From positions 1,550,001 to 1,614,000 of the forward strand of contig NZ_QMEK01000001.1 in the NCBI RefSeq assembly GCF_003390845.1: a stretch of DNA of 64,000 nt, written 5' to 3'. How positions within the stretch are numbered: the stretch's first letter is position 1; each line of letters starts with the position of its first letter. This document shows positions 20,817 through 30,119 of the stretch, piece by piece. Source of the DNA: Tropicimonas sp. IMCC34043. Its GTDB lineage: Bacteria; Pseudomonadota; Alphaproteobacteria; Rhodobacterales; Rhodobacteraceae. The notes under the pieces are model-generated. The model was not told the DNA's origin, made no database searches, and worked only from the letters and a program-made list of their open reading frames with translations. A program made the translations under genes and the position numbers.

Positions 20817-21855
20817 ACCCATCGCCAACCCGACGCTGCCGCGGCGCACCCTGCCGCCGGCGCTGGCGCTGATTGCAACCTTTGCCGTCGCGGCACTTCT
20901 GGTGATGATCGCGGGCGGCAACCCGGCCGATGTCTTCGGGTTGATCTTCAAGGGCGCGTTCGGCTCGAAATTCGCCCTGCTCGAAACGCTCAATCGCGCC
21001 ACGCCGCTGATCTTCACCGGGCTCGCCATTGCCGTCGCCTTCCGGGCAAAGCTGTGGAACATCGGCGCCGAGGCGCAGCTTTATGCCGGCGCCGTCGTCA
21101 CCGTGGTGCTGGGCACCGGCGCCCTGCCGCTGCCCGCCCCGATTTTGTTGCCGCTGATCGCTGTCGCTGCCATGGCCGCGGGGGCGCTGGTGCTGTTCAT
21201 CCCCGCGCTCATGAAAACCCGTTTCGGGGTCGACGAGGTGGTGACGACGCTGCTGTTCAACTTCATCTTCCTGCTCTTCGTGTCGTACCTTCTGGAAGGC
21301 CCGCTGAAGGACCCGATGGGCATGGGCTGGCCGAAATCGGCGCGGCTGGTGCCAGAGGCGCGCCTGCCGCGGATCATCGAGGGGCTGCGGTTGCACTGGG
21401 GTTTTGGGCTTGCGCTGATCTCGGCCGCGGTGATCTGGGTGATCGACGCCAAGACCACGCTCGGGTTCGAGATGCGGGCGGTCGGCCAGAATGCCGAGGC
21501 CGCGCGTTTTGCCGGCATCCCGGTGACGAAGGTCATCCTGAAGACCGCCGTTCTGTCGGGCGGGCTTGCCGCACTTGCAGGCTTCTCCGAGGTCGCGGGT
21601 CTGAAAGGGTCGCTGACGCTCGATCTCAGCCCCGGCTATGGCTATACCGGCATCGTGGTCGCGATGCTGGCGCTGCTGCATCCCGCGGGGGTCGTCGTGG
21701 CGGCGCTGTTCGTTGCGGCGATATTCGTCGGCGCCGACAGCATGAGCCGTGCGGCCGGCGTGCCAAGCTATATCGCCGACATCATGCTGGCGACGGCGCT
21801 GTTGCTGATGGTCCTGGCAATCCTGCTGACCAAGTTCCGCGTGCGGAGGGATTGA
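20806..21855 (+). CDS. ABC transporter permease 1 (BMP system)
   Basis: A 349-residue permease of the branched-chain/ribose superfamily (BPD_transp_2) with eight to ten helices. The EAA-like region appears as AAALARF-type sequence within GQNAEAARFAGIPV, and a family-typical NIGAEAQLYAGA lies at about residues 85-96. It pairs with the following permease to form the importer channel. It overlaps the ATPase by 11 bp and is one base from the next start, indicating tight translational coupling. Confidence 0.9.
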   Translation: MRLEPIANPTLPRRTLPPALALIATFAVAALLVMIAGGNPADVFGLIFKGAFGSKFALLETLNRATPLIFTGLAIAVAFRAKLWNIGAEAQLYAGAVVTVVLGTGALPLPAPILLPLIAVAAMAAGALVLFIPALMKTRFGVDEVVTTLLFNFIFLLFVSYLLEGPLKDPMGMGWPKSARLVPEARLPRIIEGLRLHWGFGLALISAAVIWVIDAKTTLGFEMRAVGQNAEAARFAGIPVTKVILKTAVLSGGLAALAGFSEVAGLKGSLTLDLSPGYGYTGIVVAMLALLHPAGVVVAALFVAAIFVGADSMSRAAGVPSYIADIMLATALLLMVLAILLTKFRVRRD

Positions 21856-21856
21856 G

Positions 21857-22801
21857 ATGGACCTGTTCGACATCCTGATCTCGGCCTCGTTCTGGGCGGC
21901 GGCGATCCGCATCGCCTCGCCGCTGATCTTCGCCACGATGGGCGAGCTTGTCTGCGAACGCGCCGGCGTGCTGAACCTCGGGATCGAGGGCATCATGGTC
22001 GCGGGCGCCTTCGCGGGCTGGATCGCGGTCTGGGCCGGGCTGCCGCTCTGGGGCGGGGTCGCGGTGGCCTTTGCGGTCGGAATGGCACTTGGGGGCGTGC
22101 ATGGCATCCTGTCGGTGCCCTTCGGGCTGTCCCAGCACGTGGTCGGCATCGGCATGACGCTGCTTGCCACGTCGCTCACGTTCTACACCTACCGCGTCGT
22201 GCTGCCCGAGGTCTCCTCGCCACCGAAGATCGAGGCGTTTCAGGCCTTCGAGATCCCATTTCTGTCAAAGATCCCGGTGCTTGGCCCGGCGCTCTTTGCC
22301 CAGACCCCGCTGACCTATGCGGCCTTCGTGCTGGTCATCGTGACCTCGCTCGTGCTTTACCGCACGCCGCTGGGCCTTGCCGTGCGCGCGGCGGGCGAAA
22401 ACCCCTCGGCGGTCGCGGCCCAGGGACTATCGGTGACGGCGATCCGGATCGGCGCGGTCATGGTGGGATCGGGTTTCATGGCCGTGGGCGGCGCCTTTCT
22501 GACCATGTCGGCCTTCGACAGCTTCTTCTTCGACATGGTCAACGGACGCGGCTGGATCTGCATCGCGCTTGTCGTCTTCGGGGCGTGGAAGCCCGGCAAG
22601 GCGTTGCTGGGCGCGATCCTGTTCGCGGCCTTCGACGCCTTTCAGATCCGCCTACAACAGACCCCGATCGGCGCGGTCGTGCCCTATCAAGTCTTCCTGA
22701 TGATGCCCTATCTGCTGTCGATCCTTGCGCTTGTCGTCATGTCGCGCCGGGCCGAGGTGCCAGCCGCCCTGATGGTGCCGTTCAACAAGGGAGAACGATG
22801 A
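21857..22801 (+). CDS. ABC transporter permease 2 (BMP system)
   Basis: A 314-residue second permease. It opens with the conserved AIRIASPLIFATMGELVCER and VLNLGIEGIM typical of the second subunit in BMP/nucleoside importers, and carries AVRAAGENPSAVAAQG as the coupling-helix region. Its stop overlaps the start of the deaminase gene (ATGA), placing transport and catabolism on one message. Confidence 0.9.
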   Translation: MDLFDILISASFWAAAIRIASPLIFATMGELVCERAGVLNLGIEGIMVAGAFAGWIAVWAGLPLWGGVAVAFAVGMALGGVHGILSVPFGLSQHVVGIGMTLLATSLTFYTYRVVLPEVSSPPKIEAFQAFEIPFLSKIPVLGPALFAQTPLTYAAFVLVIVTSLVLYRTPLGLAVRAAGENPSAVAAQGLSVTAIRIGAVMVGSGFMAVGGAFLTMSAFDSFFFDMVNGRGWICIALVVFGAWKPGKALLGAILFAAFDAFQIRLQQTPIGAVVPYQVFLMMPYLLSILALVVMSRRAEVPAALMVPFNKGER

Positions 22802-24078
22802 TGTTCGATCTGATCGTCCGGGGCGGCACGCTGCCCGACGGAACCCAAGCCGATATCGCGATCTCGGGCGACCGGATCGCGGCCGTCGCGCCCGGCATCA
22901 CCGCAGAGGCGGCCGAGGTGATCGACGCCACCGGCGATCTGGTCGCGCCGCCCTTTGTCGATCCGCATTTTCACATGGACGCAACGCTGTCCTATGGGCT
23001 CCCGCGGGTGAATGCCTCGGGCACGCTGCTCGAAGGGATCGCGCTTTGGGGCGAATTGCGCCAGATCGCGACCGTGGACGAGATGGTCGCGCGCGCGCTG
23101 ACCTATTGCGACTGGGCTGCCTCCATGGGTCTGCTGGCGATCCGCTCGCATGTCGACACCACGCCCGATCACCTCAACACCGTCACCGCGATGCTTGAGG
23201 TACAAAAGCAGGTGAAGCCCTATATCGACCTGCAGCTGGTCGCCTTCCCGCAGGACGGGCTGTACCGCAGCGCGACGGGGCGCGAAAACCTGATCCGTGC
23301 GCTCGACATGGGGGTCGAGGTGGTGGGCGGCATCCCGCATTTCGAGCGCACCATGGCCGATGGCGCGGCCTCGCTGAGCGATCTGTGCCGGATCGCCGCC
23401 GACCGCGGTCTGATGGTCGACATCCACTGCGACGAGACCGACGACCCCCTGAGCCGCCATATCGAGATGCTGGCCTTCGAGGCGCAGCGCCTTGGCCTGC
23501 AGGGCCGGGTCGCGGGCAGCCACCTGACCTCGATGCATTCGATGGACAACTACTATGTCTCGAAGCTACTGCCGCTGATCGCCGAGGCCGGAATCTCGGC
23601 AATCCCGAACCCGCTGATCAATATCGTCCTGCAGGGCCGGCACGACACATTCCCGAAGCGCCGCGGCATGACCCGGGTGAAGGAGATGCAGGCGATGGGG
23701 ATCCCGGTCGGCTGGGGTCAGGACTGCGTGCTCGACCCCTGGTACAGCCTTGGCACCGCTGACATGCTCGACGTCGCCTTCATGGGGCTGCATGTCGCGC
23801 AGATGACCCACCCCGACGAGATGGCGCGCTGCTTCACCATGGTGACCGAAACCAACGCTGCCATTATCGGGCTGCAGGACTATGGCCTGCACAAGGGCGC
23901 CATGGCCTCGCTGGTGGTGCTCGATGCCGCCACCCCGACCGAGGCGCTGCGCCTGCGCCCTGCCCGCCTTGCCGTGATCGCCAAGGGCAAGGTGATCGCC
24001 CGCAGCGCCCGGGGCGACGCCGCGCTCAGCCTGCCCGGGCGCCCCGGATCGGTGCGCCGCCGCGCGCCGCGGGGCTGA
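22798..24078 (+). CDS. Cytosine deaminase-family amidohydrolase, candidate 5-methylcytosine deaminase
   Basis: A 426-residue CodA-type amidohydrolase. Metal and catalytic residues are present: HFH (57-59), HCDE (210-213), His 242 and Asp 309 in GWGQDCVLDPWY. In E. coli CodA the residue after the catalytic Asp 313 is Asp 314; here it is Cys 310. Published work on CodA homologues showed that loss of Asp 314 marks enzymes that deaminate 5-methylcytosine to thymine. I infer that 5-methylcytosine (perhaps also cytosine) is the substrate, imported by the preceding ABC system. The start is ATG 22798, overlapping the permease stop; ATG 22801 is equally possible. Confidence 0.85.
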   Translation: MMFDLIVRGGTLPDGTQADIAISGDRIAAVAPGITAEAAEVIDATGDLVAPPFVDPHFHMDATLSYGLPRVNASGTLLEGIALWGELRQIATVDEMVARALTYCDWAASMGLLAIRSHVDTTPDHLNTVTAMLEVQKQVKPYIDLQLVAFPQDGLYRSATGRENLIRALDMGVEVVGGIPHFERTMADGAASLSDLCRIAADRGLMVDIHCDETDDPLSRHIEMLAFEAQRLGLQGRVAGSHLTSMHSMDNYYVSKLLPLIAEAGISAIPNPLINIVLQGRHDTFPKRRGMTRVKEMQAMGIPVGWGQDCVLDPWYSLGTADMLDVAFMGLHVAQMTHPDEMARCFTMVTETNAAIIGLQDYGLHKGAMASLVVLDAATPTEALRLRPARLAVIAKGKVIARSARGDAALSLPGRPGSVRRRAPRG

Positions 24079-24079
24079 C

Positions 24080-24103
24080 AGGCGGGCCGAGAGGGCACCG
24101 CCT
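24080..24103. terminator. Hairpin between convergent operons
   Basis: AGGCGG and CCGCCT pair around a 12-base loop in the 24-bp gap between the deaminase and the cysteine hydrolase, and could serve both directions. No T-tract; weak. Confidence 0.35.
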
Positions 24104-24774
24104 CAGCGCGGCGAAAACCGCTCGACCTCGGCCCGGCTCACCACATGGCAATAGATCATGTTGATGATCTCCAGCTCGCGCCGGTGCAGATCCTCGGTCG
24201 CGGCGGCACAGCAATCCTCGACCACGACGACATTGAAGCTTTCGTCGGCAAGGCTGCGCACGCTGGACGAGATGCACTGATCGGTAAAGATGCCGGCCAC
24301 GATCACGTTCTTCACGCCGAGATTGTGCAGGATCATCCGCAGGTTGGTGCCGGTCAGCGCACTGTCGGTGGTCTTGGTGATGACGATCTCGTCGCCCTTC
24401 GGCGCGACCGCCGCCACGATCTGGCTGTCGTGGCGGTCCTTCGGCAGCAGCAGATAGTTGAAGCCGGGCTTCTTCTGGCTCAGCGACCGGTCGCGGCCGT
24501 CTTCTTTCAGACAGGCGATGCGGGCATGGATCACCTCGATCCCCTTCATCCGCGCCCAGGCCTGCAGCGCGGCGGTGTTCGGGATCACGATGTCCTGCAT
24601 GCGCGACAGGAAGGGCGCCCAACGGGCGGCCTCGGCCGGATCCTCGGGCGGTTCGACATAGGTGTTCTGGATGTCGATCACCAGCAGCGCCGTCTCGGCC
24701 GTCGGCAGCACGATGTCGTCGGGTTCAGGCGCGTTCTGGTAGTAGAAGGAGCGATAGGCGGTCTTCCAGCTCAC
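24103..24774 (-). CDS. Isochorismatase-like cysteine hydrolase
   Basis: A 223-residue cysteine hydrolase of the isochorismatase superfamily. The triad is visible: Asp in LLVIDIQNTY, Lys in IVITKTTDSAL, and Cys in GIFTDQCISSS after the cis-peptide loop. Relatives hydrolyse amides such as biuret, ureidoacrylate, nicotinamide or N-carbamoyl compounds. As the last gene of the amide-uptake operon it probably acts on an amide or carbamoyl product. It starts with GTG. A link to the convergent pyrimidine operon is possible but weaker. Confidence 0.82.
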   Translation of the reverse strand: MSWKTAYRSFYYQNAPEPDDIVLPTAETALLVIDIQNTYVEPPEDPAEAARWAPFLSRMQDIVIPNTAALQAWARMKGIEVIHARIACLKEDGRDRSLSQKKPGFNYLLLPKDRHDSQIVAAVAPKGDEIVITKTTDSALTGTNLRMILHNLGVKNVIVAGIFTDQCISSSVRSLADESFNVVVVEDCCAAATEDLHRRELEIINMIYCHVVSRAEVERFSPR

Positions 24775-24792
24775 TGGGCTCTCCTTGACGGT

Positions 24793-26592
24793 TCAGGCGG
24801 CGGATCGTGCGGCAGCGTCGGATCGGGCGACCCAGTGGCCGGGGGCGACCTCGTCCATTTCCAGCCGCACGGGGTGCTGCCCGAGCGGCCGCACGGGCGA
24901 TCCGACCTCGCCGTCGCGCGCCAGAACGGCCGGGCGGACATGGTTCGGATCGGGGATCGGTACCGCCGACAGCAAACGCCGGGTATAGGGATGCATCGGC
25001 GTGCGCAGCACCTGCTCGCGGCTGCCGGTCTCGACGATCTGGCCAAGGTTCATCACCGCCACGCGGTCGGCCACCTGATCAATCACCGCCATGTCGTGCG
25101 AGATGAACAGATAGGCCAGCCCCTCCTCCTGCTGCAACTCGCGCAGCAGATCGAGCACCTGCGCCTGGATCGAGACATCGAGCGCCGAGACGCATTCGTC
25201 GGCCACGATCACCCTGGGGCGCAGCGCCAGCGCCCGCGCAATGCAGATCCGCTGTCGTTGCCCGCCCGAGAACTCGTGCGGATAGCGGTCGATCTGCTCG
25301 GGCGTCAGACCGACCCGGCGGAACAGCCATTCGATCCGGTCCTGCAATTCGCTGCCGCGCGCCTGTCCATGCACCACCAGCGGCTCGCCCACCTGCCGCC
25401 CCACCGTCATGCGCGCGTCGAGCGAGGCGCCCGGATCCTGAAAGATCATCTGGATATTGCGGCGCACCGGCTTCAGACCCTTGGGCGACAGGCCCTGCAT
25501 CTGCTGCCCGGCAATGCGGATGCTGCCGGTCCAGGGCGCCAGCCCCAGCAGCGCCTTGCCGATGGTCGACTTACCGCAGCCGGATTCACCGACCAGCGCC
25601 AGCGTCTCGCCCGGAGCGATGCGGAAATCCACGTTCTCGACCGCGTGGACCTGCGCCTGCACCCGGTTGGCAATGCCGCCGCGGATCGGATAGCGCACGG
25701 TCAGCCCCTCGACATCCACAACGTCGGGCAGCCGTTCGGGCACCGGCCGCGCCGGTGCATGACCGAGCCGCGGCACCGCAGCCAGCAGTTCCCGCGCATA
25801 GGCAGTCCGGGGTGCTGCAAACAACTGGTGGACCGGCGCGGTTTCCTCCTGCCGGCCATGGCGCAGCACGATCACGCGGTCGGCCATCTCGGCCACCACG
25901 CCCATGTCGTGGGTGATCATCAGAACCGTCGTGCCATGCTCGCGCTGCAGCGTGCGGATCAGATCGAGGATCTCGGCCTGCACGGTCACGTCAAGTGCGG
26001 TTGTGGGTTCGTCCGCAATCAGGATCTCGGGGTCGCAGGCCAGCGCAATGGCGATCATCACCCGCTGGCGCATCCCGCCCGACAGCTCGTGCGGGTATTG
26101 TTTGAGCCGCCGCGCCGCATCGGTGATGCGCACGTCGCGCAGCAGGTCGAGCGCGCGGCCCGGCGCCTCGGCCCGGCTGCAGGCACCGTGTTCGAGCAGC
26201 ACCTCGGTCAACTGGGTGCCGATGGTCAGCACCGGGTTGAGCGATGTCATCGGCTCCTGAAAGATCATCGAGATCCGGTTGGCGCGGATCTTGCGAAGGG
26301 CGCGATCCGACAGCCCGGCAAGCTCGGTGCCATCGGCAAGCCGGATCGAGCCCTGGGCGATCCGCGCCGTCGGTTGCGGCAACAGCCCCATGATCGCAAG
26401 CGCCGTCATCGACTTGCCCGACCCGCTTTCGCCGGCAAGGCACAGCGTTTCGCCCGCGATCAGATCGAAACTCAGATCCTCGACCACCGGCTGCGCACCG
26501 CCGGGCGTGGCGACGGCAACCGTCAGATCGCGGACCGAAAGCACCGGGCGCGGCGCGTCCCCGCGACCGGTCTCTGCGGTGGCAGCCGTCAT
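24793..26592 (-). CDS. Dipeptide/amide-type ABC transporter, fused ATPase (DppD-DppF/GsiA-like)
   Basis: A 599-residue protein with two complete oligopeptide-type ATPase domains. Domain 1: Walker A GESGSGKS, signature LSGGMRQR, Walker B ILIADEPT. Domain 2: Walker A GESGCGKS, signature FSGGQRQR, Walker B VIVADECVSALD with Cys in place of Pro, which occurs in this family. Each ends with the oligopeptide-type tail (AYARELLAAVPR; HPYTRRLLSAVP). It powers the permeases encoded upstream. The start overlaps the amidase stop (ATGA). Confidence 0.93.
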   Translation of the reverse strand: MTAATAETGRGDAPRPVLSVRDLTVAVATPGGAQPVVEDLSFDLIAGETLCLAGESGSGKSMTALAIMGLLPQPTARIAQGSIRLADGTELAGLSDRALRKIRANRISMIFQEPMTSLNPVLTIGTQLTEVLLEHGACSRAEAPGRALDLLRDVRITDAARRLKQYPHELSGGMRQRVMIAIALACDPEILIADEPTTALDVTVQAEILDLIRTLQREHGTTVLMITHDMGVVAEMADRVIVLRHGRQEETAPVHQLFAAPRTAYARELLAAVPRLGHAPARPVPERLPDVVDVEGLTVRYPIRGGIANRVQAQVHAVENVDFRIAPGETLALVGESGCGKSTIGKALLGLAPWTGSIRIAGQQMQGLSPKGLKPVRRNIQMIFQDPGASLDARMTVGRQVGEPLVVHGQARGSELQDRIEWLFRRVGLTPEQIDRYPHEFSGGQRQRICIARALALRPRVIVADECVSALDVSIQAQVLDLLRELQQEEGLAYLFISHDMAVIDQVADRVAVMNLGQIVETGSREQVLRTPMHPYTRRLLSAVPIPDPNHVRPAVLARDGEVGSPVRPLGQHPVRLEMDEVAPGHWVARSDAAARSAA

Positions 26593-27533
26593 TCGAACAC
26601 GACCCGCGGCATGTAGAACGACACCACCCAGTTCGGCATGTCGACGATCTCGGATATCCGCAGATCGCCGCAGACCGAACAGAGCATATAGGCCTCGACC
26701 GGGCTGAGTTTCTGGCTTGCGCAGATCAGGTCGATCATGCCCGACAGCGCATCGCGCGCACCCGTCATCAGGTCGGGTCCGACGCCGGTCGTGACCTCGT
26801 ATCCCTTGGTGTCGAGATGCCGCGTCACCGGACCCGGCGTGGTGAACCGCGGGAATTTCAGCGGCGTGTCCTTGATCAGATCAAAGCTCAGCGCCACGTC
26901 CATCGGGCTTTCGATGGCGGTGCCGCAGACCTCGCCATCGCCCTGCGCGGCATGGGTATCGCCGACCGAGAACAGCGCGCCTTCGACCTCGACCGGCAGA
27001 TAGAGCGTCGTGCCCGCCGCAAGATCGCGAATGTCGAGGTTGCCGCCGACCCGCCGGGGCGGGACGACCGAATGCAGGCCGGGTTCGGCCGGGGCAAGCC
27101 CGATTGTGCCGGCGAAGGGCTTCAGCGGCACCCGCGCGATCCCGCAATAAAGCGCGGGTGCGAGGCTGCCCGGCTCATAGGACCAGACGTTCAGCGCCGG
27201 GTCCGCGAACTGGTCAGCCAGCAGCCCGAAGCCCGGGATGTTCGCGGTCCAGCCCCAGCCCGAGGGCGTGAAGGCGTCGATTGTCACCTTCAGGATGTCG
27301 CCGGGTTTGGCCCCGTCGATATAGACAGGGCCAGTGACCGGGTTGACCTTGTCGAAGGACAGCGCGGGCAGATCCGCGACCGTGCTGTCCGCCGAAAGCT
27401 GCCCGCCCGAGCTGTCGAGGCATTCGAAGAACACGCTCTCGCCCGGGGCCACGGTGGCGACGGGGGGGATCGCATGATCCCACCCGAAATGATGATGCCG
27501 TCCGTGGATGGTGTGGTTGCAGTTATTGCACAT
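26589..27533 (-). CDS. Acetamidase/formamidase family protein
   Basis: A 314-residue FmdA/AmdA-type amidohydrolase, releasing ammonia from formamide, acetamide or a related short amide. Family features: the N-terminal HTIHGRHHHFGWDHA, DGAKPGDILKVTIDAF, IPGFGLLADQF, GDTHAAQGDGEVCGTAIE (metal/active-site region) and a Cys-rich MLCSVCGDLRIS near the C-terminus. It is unrelated to the nitrilase-type amidase of the Pseudomonas ami operon, although the sensor and antiterminator here are Ami-like. ATG 27533 overlaps the end of the binding-protein gene by 11 bp; no Shine-Dalgarno, so translation is probably coupled. Confidence 0.9.
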   Translation of the reverse strand: MCNNCNHTIHGRHHHFGWDHAIPPVATVAPGESVFFECLDSSGGQLSADSTVADLPALSFDKVNPVTGPVYIDGAKPGDILKVTIDAFTPSGWGWTANIPGFGLLADQFADPALNVWSYEPGSLAPALYCGIARVPLKPFAGTIGLAPAEPGLHSVVPPRRVGGNLDIRDLAAGTTLYLPVEVEGALFSVGDTHAAQGDGEVCGTAIESPMDVALSFDLIKDTPLKFPRFTTPGPVTRHLDTKGYEVTTGVGPDLMTGARDALSGMIDLICASQKLSPVEAYMLCSVCGDLRISEIVDMPNWVVSFYMPRVVFE

Positions 27534-29160
27534 CGTTCGAATACACATAGTCATAGTTGACGGGCACGTGGACCGGATCGACGAAGATCGCGTCGGGACC
27601 ACCCAGCTTTTCCGACCGCATGGTAAAGCGCTGTTCGTTGAACACCGGCACCCAGGGCGCATCGTCCATGATCTTCAGGAAGATGTCGCGCCATTTCTGC
27701 TCGCGCTCGCCCGCCTTGGCGGGATCGGTCATCGCGTCGGCCTCGACCGCCGCGGCATCGAGATCCTTGTTGCAGTACCACGACCAGTTCCAGCCGCCCT
27801 GCACCGCGCCGTCACAGCCGAGGATCGGGCCATAGAAGTTCGACGGATCGGGGAAGTCGGCGATCCAGGCCATGCCGCCGGACCAGATCATCGGCGCCTG
27901 ATCGGGTTCGCCGCCCGCGGCGATGACGTTGGCCTGGGCAAGGCTGCGGATCTCGGCCTTGATGCCGATGGCGGCCAGATCCTGCTGGAAGCTTTGCGCC
28001 AGCCGCGGGTTCGGGTCGGTGTTATAGACGTAGAGCTCGGTCTCGAACCCGTCGGGGAAGCCCGCTTCGGCCAGCAGCGCCTTGGCGGCCTCGGGATCGA
28101 AGGCATAGCCCTCGTAATCCTTGGCATAGCCCGGCATGGTCGGCGGCAGCGGCTGGTTGGCGGGCACTGCGCGGCCGTTGATGATGCGCACCGCGCGATC
28201 CTTGTTGATCGCCATGTTGACGGCCTGCCGCACCTTGAGGTTGTCGAACGGCGGCATCAGCACGTTCATGGTGATATAGCCGGTGTGCAACTGCCCGCCC
28301 TCGATCACCAGATCCTTGTAGGCGGGGTCCGCCGTCACCTCGAGGAACTTTGCCGGCGGGATGCCGTCGCCCGGAATGTCGGCCTCGCCCTGTTGCAGCC
28401 GCAAGAGCGCGACGATGGGCTCCAGTCCGATCTCGAAGGTGATCTGGTCGAGTTTCGGCACGCCCGTGTGCCAGTAATCCTTGTTGCGCTCGAAGGTCAG
28501 GCTCTGGCCGAGCGTCCAGTCGGACAGCTTGAAGGCGCCCGAGCCGACCGGATGCTTGCCGAAATCGAGCCCCCATTTTTCGACCTCTTCCTTCGGAACG
28601 ATGGAGGAGAAGTTGATCGCCATCACGTGCAGGAAGGTCGCGTCGGGGCGCGACAGCTTGATCTCGACCGTGTAGGGGTCGATCACCGTCACCCCCGACA
28701 GGCTCGTCGCCTCGCCCGAGGCCATGGCGTCATAGCCCTCGATCGAGCCGAAGAACCCCGCGCCGGGGCTTTGGGTTTCGGGGTTGGTCACCCGGTCGAG
28801 CGAATATTTCACGTCCTCGGCGGTCAGTTCGCGGCCGTTGTGGAACTTGACCCCCGGCCGCAGCTTGAAGGTAAAGGTCATGCCGTCGTCCGAGATCGTG
28901 TAATCCTCGGCCAGGTCCTTTTTCAGGATCGTCGTACCCGGCTCGTAATCCATCAGCCCGTCGAACAACGACTTGATCATCGACCAGTTCTGCCAGTCAT
29001 AGCCGATCGCCGGATCGAGGGTCGAGACGTCGTCCTTGTAGGTGACGATCATCGAGCCGCCCTGCTTGGCCTCGGTGAAATCCTGCGCCGATGCGGCCCC
29101 CGACGTCAGCCCAAGGGCGACCCCGATTGCCAGGGCACTGGTCATCAATTTCATGGTCAT
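27523..29160 (-). CDS. Oligopeptide-type ABC transporter substrate-binding protein
   Basis: A 545-residue periplasmic binding protein of the SBP_bac_5 (DppA/OppA) family. A signal peptide ends GAASAQ at about residue 26. The family signature region is FKLRPGVKFHNGRELTAEDVKYSLDR, and later NVLMPPFDNLKVRQAVNMAI. The genetic setting suggests a ligand that is a small amide or amide-bearing molecule rather than a peptide. It is encoded after both permeases, with 38 bp between. Confidence 0.92.
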   Translation of the reverse strand: MTMKLMTSALAIGVALGLTSGAASAQDFTEAKQGGSMIVTYKDDVSTLDPAIGYDWQNWSMIKSLFDGLMDYEPGTTILKKDLAEDYTISDDGMTFTFKLRPGVKFHNGRELTAEDVKYSLDRVTNPETQSPGAGFFGSIEGYDAMASGEATSLSGVTVIDPYTVEIKLSRPDATFLHVMAINFSSIVPKEEVEKWGLDFGKHPVGSGAFKLSDWTLGQSLTFERNKDYWHTGVPKLDQITFEIGLEPIVALLRLQQGEADIPGDGIPPAKFLEVTADPAYKDLVIEGGQLHTGYITMNVLMPPFDNLKVRQAVNMAINKDRAVRIINGRAVPANQPLPPTMPGYAKDYEGYAFDPEAAKALLAEAGFPDGFETELYVYNTDPNPRLAQSFQQDLAAIGIKAEIRSLAQANVIAAGGEPDQAPMIWSGGMAWIADFPDPSNFYGPILGCDGAVQGGWNWSWYCNKDLDAAAVEADAMTDPAKAGEREQKWRDIFLKIMDDAPWVPVFNEQRFTMRSEKLGGPDAIFVDPVHVPVNYDYVYSNDVQ

Positions 29161-29198
29161 GGCATTGTCTCTCCTGTTGGCATTTGTTGGTTATGGGT

Positions 29199-30119
29199 TC
29201 ATTTCAGCTTGATGCGCGGGTCAACGAGCGGCGCGATGAGGTCGGCCACAAGGTTGCCCAGGACGATGAAACAGGCCGACACCAGCGTGACCCCCATGAT
29301 GATCGGGATGTCGACACGCTGGATCGCCTGCCAGGCCAGCTGGCCGATCCCGGGCCAGCCGAACACGCTTTCCACCACCACGATCCCCGACATGAAAAGG
29401 CCGATGTCGATGCCGATCATGGCGATGATCGGCAGCACCGCGTTCGGCACCACATGGCGCAGGATGATCCGCAGCCGGCCCAGACCCTTGGCACGCGCGG
29501 TGCGCACATAGTCCTGCGCCAGCACGTCGATCATCGAGGATCGCATCATCCGGCTGTACCAGCCGGTGCCAAGCAGCCCGATGGTGATCGCCGGCAGCAC
29601 CAGATGGGCGAAGCTGCCGTAGCCGCCGATCGGGAACCAGTGCAGCCGGACCGCGAAGACATAAAGCAGCAGGATGCCCACCACGAATTGCGGCGCCGAG
29701 ATCGTGACGAAGGAAAACACCATCAGCGACTGATCGACCGCGGTGTTGCGTTTCAGCGCCGCGACGATGCCGATGGTCAGGCCAAGGATCAGCTCGACCA
29801 CGATGGCGGCCGCCATCAGCAGCAGCGTCGCGGGCATCCGCGCCGCGATCAGCTCGGCCACCTCGGAGCGCTGCAGATAGGAGCGGCCGAGATCGCCCTG
29901 CAGCAGGTTGCCGAGATAGCGGACATACTGGATGTGGAACGGCTGATCGAGGCCAAGCTGGGCGCGGATATTGGCCACCGTCTCGACCGTGGCGGACCGC
30001 CCGGCGATCTGGCGCGCCGGATCAGCCGGCACGAGGTAGAGCAGCACGAAAGTGACAAGACTGATGCCGAGCAGGATCAGCAGCGCCTCGCCGGTGCGAC
30101 GGACAAGATAGGCCCACAT
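29199..30119 (-). CDS. ABC transporter permease, DppB-like
   Basis: A 306-residue inner-membrane permease with six helices. It starts MWAYLVRRTGEALLILLGIS, the classic DppB/OppB N-terminus, and carries the EAA-type loop DYVRTARAKGLGRLRIILRH. It pairs with the DppC-like protein. Its start overlaps the stop of that gene by one base (TGATG), so the permeases are translated in order. Confidence 0.93.
   Translation of the reverse strand: MWAYLVRRTGEALLILLGISLVTFVLLYLVPADPARQIAGRSATVETVANIRAQLGLDQPFHIQYVRYLGNLLQGDLGRSYLQRSEVAELIAARMPATLLLMAAAIVVELILGLTIGIVAALKRNTAVDQSLMVFSFVTISAPQFVVGILLLYVFAVRLHWFPIGGYGSFAHLVLPAITIGLLGTGWYSRMMRSSMIDVLAQDYVRTARAKGLGRLRIILRHVVPNAVLPIIAMIGIDIGLFMSGIVVVESVFGWPGIGQLAWQAIQRVDIPIIMGVTLVSACFIVLGNLVADLIAPLVDPRIKLK

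Noticed and set aside
19275-22801. A sugar (ribose/xylose) importer instead of a nucleobase importer
   Set aside because: The BMP-type binding protein, the paired large permeases and the terminal deaminase all point to nucleobases; sugar systems use a different binding-protein family.
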